Part shown: piece after piece, positions 1-6,083 of the stretch
Layout of the letters: each line of letters starts with the position of its first letter
Numbering within the stretch: position 1 is the stretch's first letter
Assembly (NCBI GenBank): GCA_018400915.1
Contig: JAGYLW010000004.1
Coordinates: forward strand, 1 to 42,463
Length of the DNA stretch: 42,463 bases
Direction of reading: 5' to 3'
From: Fidelibacterota bacterium
Lineage (GTDB): Bacteria > Fidelibacterota > Fidelibacteria > Fidelibacterales > Fidelibacteraceae
Notes under the pieces: model-generated
Told to the model about the DNA's origin: nothing
Databases searched by the model: none
The model's input: only the letters and a program-made list of their open reading frames with translations
Program-made: the position numbers and the translations under genes

Positions 1-635
1 TCCACCCAGCCGTTGTCCCTGATCATCAGCGCAAGCTCCCCGACGGTCATTCCGTGCCGGATGGGAATGGGATACATGCCGATGAAGGACTTGTAGTCCT
101 GCTGCAGGACCGGACCCTCGGCGAGGCGGCCGACAGGATTGGGACGGTCCATGATATAGACCGGGATACCGTGTTCACCGGCGGCTTCCATGATATTTCC
201 CATGGTGGATATGTAGGTGTAAAATCGTGCGCCGATATCCTGAATATCGAAGAGAAGTGCGTCCACACCTTCCAGCATCCCGGATGTGGGCTTCCGGGTG
301 CTTCCGTAGATACTGTAGATGACCGCTCCGGTCCCGGGGTCCGTATTGTCCTCCAGGTGTACGCCGGCCTCGGTGTCGCCGCGGAATCCGTGTTCGGGGG
401 CAAAGATCGCCTTCACTTCCACGGTCTCCTCCGCATCGAGAAGGTCGACCAGATGATCGCCGTTGCGGTCGATCGCCGTATGGTTGGTGACCACACCGAC
501 GGATTTGCCTGCGAACATGGGGAATCCTTCGTTACGGGCGTTATCCAGCCCGGTGTTCACAACGGTATTGACGGAGCAGGACATTAAAAGGGAAATGCCT
601 GCACACAGGATAAAAACCGTTCTGGGTGATCTCAT
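1..635 (-). CDS. NamZ-like (DUF1343) exo-beta-N-acetylmuramidase lipoprotein, partial
   Basis: The gene runs off the left edge of the window, so it is absent from the ORF track; about 211 codons are present from an ATG at 635 preceded by a GAGAGG ribosome site. The N-terminus is a lipoprotein signal (hydrophobic stretch, then LLMSC with Cys20). Next comes a pattern I recognise as DUF1343: GKSVGVVTNHTA, then IFAPEHGFRGD, then LLFDIQDIGARFYTYI, then YIMDRPNPVGR. DUF1343 proteins include NamZ, which removes terminal N-acetylmuramic acid from peptidoglycan fragments; anchoring in the envelope fits that role. It lies 17 nt downstream of ftsX on the same strand and is probably co-transcribed with ftsEX. 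The family call is firm; exact substrate is inferred. Confidence 0.85.
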   Translation of the reverse strand, partial: MRSPRTVFILCAGISLLMSCSVNTVVNTGLDNARNEGFPMFAGKSVGVVTNHTAIDRNGDHLVDLLDAEETVEVKAIFAPEHGFRGDTEAGVHLEDNTDPGTGAVIYSIYGSTRKPTSGMLEGVDALLFDIQDIGARFYTYISTMGNIMEAAGEHGIPVYIMDRPNPVGRLAEGPVLQQDYKSFIGMYPIPIRHGMTVGELALMIRDNGWV

Positions 636-651
636 CGATTCGCTCCTCTCA

Positions 652-1530
652 TTATTTTTTCGAATATACCTTATTGATAAAATGCCCCGTGGAAGCGGCG
701 GAAGTCAGCAGTCCGATCACGATGCCAAGTATGACGGTATTGATCCATAAAAGCTGATAGACACGTGCCGGAAAATTCAGCAGGGGGAAGGTGCTGGCGA
801 GAAAACGGTGGGCAACGATCAGTCCCGCCGCCGAGAAGATACCGCCGACAAGCCCCTCAAAGGCACCTTCCAGGATAAAGGGCATGCGGATCAGCAGGTT
901 CCCCGAGCCCAGGATCTTCATGATCATGATCTGCCGCTGCCGGGCGTAGACCGAGAGCTTGATCGTATTGCGGATCAGCAGGTTCATGGCAAGTACGAGA
1001 ATAATAAGAATGAAGATCCCCGCCATCACGACGGCCTCCGTGACATTTTCCAGTTTTTCGATCACGGAGTGCCGGTAATGCACCTCGTCCACTTCCGGCA
1101 TGGCCTCCACCTGTTTTTTGAAAACACTCAGGTATTCCGGGTGATTAAAGGAGGATTTAAGACGTATCTCAAAAGAGGTGGGCAGGGGGTTCTCATCCAG
1201 TATGTCCATGATGTTCTCACCGAACTCTTCTTCAAAAATATCCGCGGCGGTCGCTTTGGAGATATAGCGGATCCGCTCGATGGTCCGGTAAGCCTTCAGT
1301 TTTTCCCGGACCTGTTCGGCTTCGTCGGCCGGAACGGAAGGTTTCAGGTATACTTCCACCACCAGGTTGCGCTTCAGCTCATAAAGCTGGTTGTAAAGCA
1401 CCCAGCTCAGCTCGAAAAGCGCGATCAGGATGGTGAGGGCGATAAAGATCGTCAGGATCGTGGCAAGCACCGGCGTTCTTTCGCGCCATAAATTATTGAA
1501 TGTCTGACGTAATACGAATAAAAACTTCAT
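652..1530 (-). CDS. ftsX: Cell division ABC permease FtsX
   Basis: A protein of 292 residues, the usual FtsX length. It has a cytoplasmic N-terminus (MKFLFVLRQTFNNLWRER), a first membrane helix at about residues 22-47, an extracytoplasmic domain at about 50-165 containing the typical VEVYLKP strand and a later LPTSFEIRL segment, then three more helices near the C-terminus. FtsX pairs with FtsE in the inner membrane and passes ATP-driven conformational change to peptidoglycan hydrolases. Its start overlaps the ftsE stop by 4 nt, showing translational coupling, and a NamZ-like muramidase follows 17 nt later. Confidence is high because both partners are adjacent and all landmarks are visible. 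Confidence 0.95.
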   Translation of the reverse strand: MKFLFVLRQTFNNLWRERTPVLATILTIFIALTILIALFELSWVLYNQLYELKRNLVVEVYLKPSVPADEAEQVREKLKAYRTIERIRYISKATAADIFEEEFGENIMDILDENPLPTSFEIRLKSSFNHPEYLSVFKKQVEAMPEVDEVHYRHSVIEKLENVTEAVVMAGIFILIILVLAMNLLIRNTIKLSVYARQRQIMIMKILGSGNLLIRMPFILEGAFEGLVGGIFSAAGLIVAHRFLASTFPLLNFPARVYQLLWINTVILGIVIGLLTSAASTGHFINKVYSKK

Positions 1531-2237
1531 TCCTGCTTTGTCAGTAAACGGATCCTTTGTTTTCCGATGTTCATGGTCCGGTCCGGCGGAAGCACCTGCC
1601 CGTTCTCCATGTAAATGCGCTTATAGGGCGTGTCCTTGATCAGTTCGTAATCGTGGGTGGCCATCAGTACCGAAGTGCCGTTCCCGTGGATGCGCTGCAG
1701 CAGGCTCAGGACGTTTTCCGATGCCTCGCGGTCAAGGTTCCCGGTGGGTTCGTCCGCGATCACGATAAAGGGGTTCCGGGTCATGGCCCGGGCAATGGCC
1801 ACACGCTGTTTTTCACCCAGGCTGAGGGTGGAGGCGCGCTGATCGCCGCAGTGCAGCAGGCCGACCTCGTCCAGCAGGGTGTTGACCACGCGCTTGACGT
1901 ATTTCCGGCGGTATCCCTCAATGACCAGCGGCAGCGACACATTGTCGAATACGCTCATGTTCTCGATCAGTTTGAAATCCTGGAAGACCACGCCGATATT
2001 CCGCCGCAGAAGGTTGATCTGCCGGGGGGTGATGCGGTAGGAAGACCATTTCCCGACCTTAACCACACCGCCTGAGGGAAGGATGTCCATATAGATCAGC
2101 CTTAACAGTGTGGATTTTCCTGAGCCCGTGGGACCGAGGATCAGGGTAAAATCCCCGTCGCGGAGCTGAAGATTGATGTCCTTAAGCGCCCCGGGCACAT
2201 ATCCGTAGTTGACGGTGACGTGGCTGAATTGTATCAT
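1527..2237 (-). CDS. ftsE: Cell division ATP-binding protein FtsE
   Basis: An ABC ATPase of 236 residues. Walker A is GPTGSGKS at 35-42, the Q-loop lies in VVFQDFKLI, Walker B is FIVIADEPTGNLD and the switch histidine is in MATHD. The signature is LSLGEKQRVAIA, with Leu where most ABC proteins have the first Gly of LSGGE. The protein binds FtsX and powers signalling to cell-wall hydrolases at division. Compared with typical FtsE it has a short C-terminal tail after the switch region. It overlaps the upstream methyltransferase by 4 nt and ftsX by 4 nt. Assignment as FtsE rather than LolD or MacB rests on the directly adjacent ftsX. Confidence 0.94.
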   Translation of the reverse strand: MIQFSHVTVNYGYVPGALKDINLQLRDGDFTLILGPTGSGKSTLLRLIYMDILPSGGVVKVGKWSSYRITPRQINLLRRNIGVVFQDFKLIENMSVFDNVSLPLVIEGYRRKYVKRVVNTLLDEVGLLHCGDQRASTLSLGEKQRVAIARAMTRNPFIVIADEPTGNLDREASENVLSLLQRIHGNGTSVLMATHDYELIKDTPYKRIYMENGQVLPPDRTMNIGKQRIRLLTKQE

Positions 2238-2959
2238 TGCATTATTACGAGTATTCGTTTTGAATGTTCATGCGCTTCCCGGAAACTGAATTCTTCAAGG
2301 AATATAAACGTTCTTTCGGGAAATTCCACAGACAATTTTATTATTTCCCCGTAGGGATGGATATATTCCACGTGCCTTTCATGATACGTCTTCCCGCCGG
2401 GAAAACTGATGTAGATATCCGTGATGGCGCGCCGGCGTTTTTCATCATAGGAATTTTCCCTTTTGAAGGAGATCCCTTCCGGGGTGGTGTCCTCCATCTG
2501 ATCGTCGATCAGGCAGTTTTTCATTACGGCCGGAAGGGCGAGATCGAAAATATAGGCCTGCTCCGCCCCAAGGATCCTGTCCATATAGGCGATATGCGAA
2601 CGGATATCGCTGAAACGGGCGATATAATTCAGGGAATCGTGCAGGTTCAGGTAAAGGTCGACCGCCATGACGGGCGGGCGAAGCATATTGCCGGTAAAAA
2701 AAGGGATCCCGGGATAGTTCCTTTTTGCCGCGGCGATCATCGGAGCGGAAATGTCCATCCCGTATTTTGCTTCCGCCGGGAAAAGGTGCAGGAAGGTCCC
2801 GGTGCCGCAGGAGATGTCGAAGGCCGAACGCACGCCGAGATCGAATTCCGCGGCCAGGTCAACGATATATTCACACCATCCGGCGTAATCGATATCCGCC
2901 ATCAGCGTATCGTAGACCGCCGGGGAGATGGTATAGGGAGGACGGGAAAGGGAATGCAT
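2234..2959 (-). CDS. Class I SAM-dependent methyltransferase
   Basis: The ORF track starts at 3022, inside the preceding exchanger gene; the internal ATG at 2959, one base after that gene's stop codon, is the more natural start and gives about 241 residues. The glycine-rich SAM-binding loop is FDISCGTGTFL, followed by YGMDISAPMIAAAK (acidic residue after strand 2) and a motif IV-like LYLNLHDSLNYI. The C-terminal half matches small bacterial methyltransferases of the Methyltransf_25 type. The substrate cannot be told from sequence. It overlaps ftsE by 4 nt, so it is made from the same transcript, but nothing shows a role in division. No strong Shine-Dalgarno is visible, suggesting coupling to the upstream gene. 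Confidence 0.8.
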   Translation of the reverse strand: MHSLSRPPYTISPAVYDTLMADIDYAGWCEYIVDLAAEFDLGVRSAFDISCGTGTFLHLFPAEAKYGMDISAPMIAAAKRNYPGIPFFTGNMLRPPVMAVDLYLNLHDSLNYIARFSDIRSHIAYMDRILGAEQAYIFDLALPAVMKNCLIDDQMEDTTPEGISFKRENSYDEKRRRAITDIYISFPGGKTYHERHVEYIHPYGEIIKLSVEFPERTFIFLEEFSFREAHEHSKRILVIMQ

Positions 2960-2960
2960 C

Positions 2961-3896
2961 TTATCGCCAGAGATAGGAAATGACAATGAAGATAATATAC
3001 AGGACCAGGAAGGCGGCCGCATTGCCGCGGTTTATCCCCTTTCGGACGAAGATCACGGGGAAAAGCAGCATCGTGAAGATCAGCATGAACGGAACTTCAA
3101 AATCATAGATGGAGATGTTGATGGGCAGGCCGCGGATGCCGGCGACGCCGCCGCCGACAAAGAACATATTGAACAGATTCGAACCGATCACATTGCCGAT
3201 GGAGATATCCGATTCCTGTTTGACCTGTGCCATAATGCTGGCGGCGAGTTCCGGAAGGGAGGTGCCGATGGCCACGACCGTCATCCCGATCACGATCTGT
3301 GAGATCCCGAAATAGGCGGCGATCGCGGAAGCGCTATCGATAATGCCCTTTGAAGCAAGGACCAGCGCGGCAATGCCGCCCAAAGCGAACAGCAGGTTTC
3401 GCGGCACCGAATTGTCCTTTTTGGGAAGGTCTTTGACTACCTCCCCCTTTCGGGAGCTTTTCATGAGAAAAATAACATAGGCGATGATGAGCAAAAGAAA
3501 GATAAGTCCTTCAAAACGGGAGATGCCGTCGTAGGCCAGCAGCGAAAACAGCAGGGACCCCAGAAAGAGCAGCAGAAGCTGCTGGCGGACATTATGGTAT
3601 TTCAGGGTAATGGGAGCGATAAGTCCCGAGACGCCCAGGATCAGGCCGATGTTGGCGATGTTGGACCCGATGATATTGCCCACGGAGATATCGGAGGCGT
3701 TCTGCAGCACGCCGAACATGCTCACCGTGAATTCCGGCATGGAGGTTCCGAAAGCGACGACGGTCAGGCCGATAACAATGGGTTTGATCCCCAGAATGCG
3801 CCCGAGATTGGCGCTTCCCCGGACCAGATAATTCGCCCCGAGGTAGAGCAGAAAGATGCCGGCGGCCAGAATGAGGAAATTCAGAAGAAGCTGCAT
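2961..3896 (-). CDS. Calcium/sodium antiporter (CaCA family, YrbG-like)
   Basis: A protein of 311 residues with about ten hydrophobic helices and the two inverted alpha-repeats that define the CaCA superfamily. Repeat 1 has FGTSMPEFTVSM followed by GNIIGSNIANIGLILG; repeat 2 has IGTSLPELAASI followed by GNVIGSNLFNMFFVGG. The acidic residues in the two GTSxPE motifs are the cation ligands. It should exchange Na+ or H+ for Ca2+ across the inner membrane. A short hydrophilic loop containing SSRKGEVVKDL separates the halves near residue 150. It sits 5 nt downstream of nadD and 1 nt upstream of the methyltransferase start. Confidence 0.92.
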   Translation of the reverse strand: MQLLLNFLILAAGIFLLYLGANYLVRGSANLGRILGIKPIVIGLTVVAFGTSMPEFTVSMFGVLQNASDISVGNIIGSNIANIGLILGVSGLIAPITLKYHNVRQQLLLLFLGSLLFSLLAYDGISRFEGLIFLLLIIAYVIFLMKSSRKGEVVKDLPKKDNSVPRNLLFALGGIAALVLASKGIIDSASAIAAYFGISQIVIGMTVVAIGTSLPELAASIMAQVKQESDISIGNVIGSNLFNMFFVGGGVAGIRGLPINISIYDFEVPFMLIFTMLLFPVIFVRKGINRGNAAAFLVLYIIFIVISYLWR

Positions 3897-3901
3897 GTTG
3901 C

Positions 3902-4492
3902 CTACCTGTATAATCCGTTTTCTTGAATGTAGTCATTCACCGCGTCGGGAAGCAGGCCTGAAACGGGTTCTCCCCTTGCGATCCGGCGGCGTATGTCCGT
4001 GGAAGCAAGCGGAAGAGTGCCGGCGTCAAGGGCGTGTAGCCGGTCCCCGTAGGGATGGGCGTCGATGCGTTCCTGCAGGTCCTCCTCATGACAGCGGGGA
4101 AGCACAATGAATCCGGCGTAGCGGAAATGTTCCGGATATCCCTTCCACTTGTCCAGCATGTCGAGATTGTCGTCGCCGATCACCCAGTAAAGCCGTGAGC
4201 CCGGATATGCGGCGTGAAAATATTTCAGGGTATCGAGGGTATAGGAAAGCCCCTTGCGTTCGATCTCGACGCGGGAGACCCGCGAATCCGGTACGGAGCG
4301 TGCGGCAATGGAGAGCATGTTCAGCCGGTGGCGGTCCTCCGCATGCTTTATCCCGTGCTTAAAAGGGGAGTGGGCGGCAGGAATAAAATACAGCGTATCC
4401 GGCTTAAAGCTCGCAACGATCGCTTTTGCAAAATGGATGTGCCCGTTGTGCACGGGATCGAATGCGCCGCCGTACAGGCAAAGCCGTTTCAT
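3902..4492 (-). CDS. nadD: Nicotinate-nucleotide adenylyltransferase NadD
   Basis: A protein of 196 residues with the nucleotidyltransferase motif GGAFDPVHNGH at about 8-18 (the HxGH of the class), the WVIGDDNLDMLDKW segment after the central strand and STDIRRRIARGEPVSGLLP near the C-terminus, which corresponds to the ISSTxIR motif. NadD converts nicotinate mononucleotide and ATP to deamido-NAD in NAD synthesis. Length and motif order match bacterial NadD rather than CoaD. It overlaps the bamD stop by 4 nt and ends 5 nt before the exchanger gene, so it is part of the long minus-strand operon. Confidence 0.95.
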   Translation of the reverse strand: MKRLCLYGGAFDPVHNGHIHFAKAIVASFKPDTLYFIPAAHSPFKHGIKHAEDRHRLNMLSIAARSVPDSRVSRVEIERKGLSYTLDTLKYFHAAYPGSRLYWVIGDDNLDMLDKWKGYPEHFRYAGFIVLPRCHEEDLQERIDAHPYGDRLHALDAGTLPLASTDIRRRIARGEPVSGLLPDAVNDYIQENGLYR

Positions 4493-5265
4493 TGCTCCGT
4501 TTCCGCCATTGCTTTCATCAGCTTGTTGTAGTCGCTCCGTTCGGAAGCGCTCAGGGCGCCTTTATCGATCTGATCCAGCATATCGGCCGTTTTTTCTGTG
4601 TTATTGAGATTCCGGTAACAGCGCGCCATCTGCAGATAGGTCTTGTTCAGCAGGGGCGTGTCGTAATAGCCCTCGGTGATCTCCTCAAAGGTGATCGCGG
4701 CCGCCTTCCATTCACGCAGCACCATGTACAGTTTTCCGGCTTCGTAGATCTTCTTTGCCTGACCGGTGCGGAGTTCCTGAATGCGTTCCTCCGCGACCTC
4801 CCGGTATTCGCTGAAAGGGTATTCACGGATAAAATCCTGATAGGCGCGGATCGCCTTGACAATGTATTCGTCATCCCGCTGATACCCGGGGCTCTGCCGG
4901 TAATAGCACTCCGCGATCTTAAAGCGGGTCTCCTCGTAGAGGTCGCTTTCCGGCCAGCGGCGCAGCAGCTGCTGGTATTTGTCGATGGCCAGGAGATATT
5001 CCTTGAGCTCGTAATGCGAAGTGGCCAGGTAGAACTGCGCATCATCGGCGATATCGCTGCCGGGAGCGTTAAAGACCACAAAATTGAAGTCCTCGATACA
5101 CTTGTAGTACTTACCCGATTCAAACGCCTCAAGGGCATCTTCATAGCGTTCAAGGTAGGTGCGTTCCTCTTCGTCCGCATCGCTTTTCCCCGCTTTTCCC
5201 GTAGAACACCCGGAGATCAGAATGCCGATCATGAACACCGTGCTTAAGAGTATGTGTTTCTTCAT
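4489..5265 (-). CDS. bamD: Outer membrane protein assembly lipoprotein BamD
   Basis: A protein of 258 residues. It begins with a lipoprotein signal (ILISGC, Cys20) and then carries five TPR-like helical hairpins, including the BamD-type elements YEDALEAFESGKYYKCIEDF and FYLATSHYELKEYLLAIDKY, followed by CYYRQSPGYQRDDEYIVKA and FIREYPFSEY. BamD is the essential lipoprotein of the BAM complex on the periplasmic face of the outer membrane. Its presence implies a diderm cell and fits the several barrels encoded upstream. It overlaps nadD by 4 nt. The 108-bp gap upstream separates it from a broken gene and contains no clear promoter. Confidence 0.9.
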   Translation of the reverse strand: MKKHILLSTVFMIGILISGCSTGKAGKSDADEEERTYLERYEDALEAFESGKYYKCIEDFNFVVFNAPGSDIADDAQFYLATSHYELKEYLLAIDKYQQLLRRWPESDLYEETRFKIAECYYRQSPGYQRDDEYIVKAIRAYQDFIREYPFSEYREVAEERIQELRTGQAKKIYEAGKLYMVLREWKAAAITFEEITEGYYDTPLLNKTYLQMARCYRNLNNTEKTADMLDQIDKGALSASERSDYNKLMKAMAETEQ

Positions 5266-5373
5266 AAAGTCCTAACGTTTAGAATGTGATACAGATCCCT
5301 GTGTTTATGCCCGCCCGGTCCGAGGTCCCTTAGCGAGGGAACGCAGTATACGTTTGCGCGTATTTCCCGGTTC

Positions 5374-6077
5374 TCATTGTAGTGTTTTATCCGGAAAACC
5401 GGCATCCACTGCGGATATGAAATGATTGAAAAACAAAGCTGTTCCGAAATATGCGCCGATTTTCAATAAATCGTTGGCATCAAAGGGCGCATGCCGGCGT
5501 ACGCATACTGACGACGGAATATTCTGGTAGAGGCCTTCCAGCGGATCGCCGGATCCACGATACCGCCCGTCCAGTCATCCCAGCCGCTCATGAACTGTTC
5601 GTATTTTCCGATATTCTCATAAAATGGTAATCGCGTTCGATGCGGATACATATTCCGTAACCGTCCGCGATATCTGCCATGAGGTCACGGTAGCGTCTTC
5701 ATCCTGCGGTGAATAGGCCCGGTTGTCGACGTACACGGTCGCGGTATGTGTGCTGGGGTCCCGGGAAGGGTCGTAATGATCGAGCCAGTTGACCACGGTC
5801 CAGTGTGCGTCGGCAAAAATCCCTGCAGTTGTCCACCCTGAGATCGCCGCGCCGGGGTAAAATAGAGGCCCCGCCGATGAAAGCGGCTCTGGCCAAGGTA
5901 CATTGCTGCCATGCCTTTTTTTCCCGCGTACCACTGTCCGGCGCCGGGAACTGCCAGGGACATCCCGATGCCCAGCGGAACGGACTTTGCGGATCCCGAC
6001 CGGATGCGTTCCGGCGGCTGCGCCTGCAGCAGTGCGGCAAGGACCAGCAATGTGATCATAAAACGTTTCATAGGCAT
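5374..6077 (-). pseudogene. Frameshifted DUF5683-like membrane protein gene
   Basis: Three short ORFs in different frames join into one stop-free protein of about 234 residues if seven one-base indels are corrected. From the start: a signal peptide, then LGIGMSLAVPGAGQWYAGKK and MAAMYLG; then AAFIGGA (+1 shift), LYFT (-1), RRGDLRVDN (+1), ADAHWTVVNWLDHYDP (+1), YRDLMADIADGYG (-1), YENIGKYEQFMSGWDDW (-1), GDPLEGLYQNIP (-1), and AYFGTALFFNHFISAVDAG before TGA at 5374-5376. Several shifts fall at runs such as GGGG, CCCC and TTTTT. The architecture resembles DUF5683-type two-helix membrane proteins found next to envelope genes in FCB bacteria; that name is tentative. Either the gene is freshly inactivated or the consensus is locally wrong. 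It begins 6 nt after the 992-residue gene. Confidence 0.75.
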
Positions 6078-6083
6078 GATATA

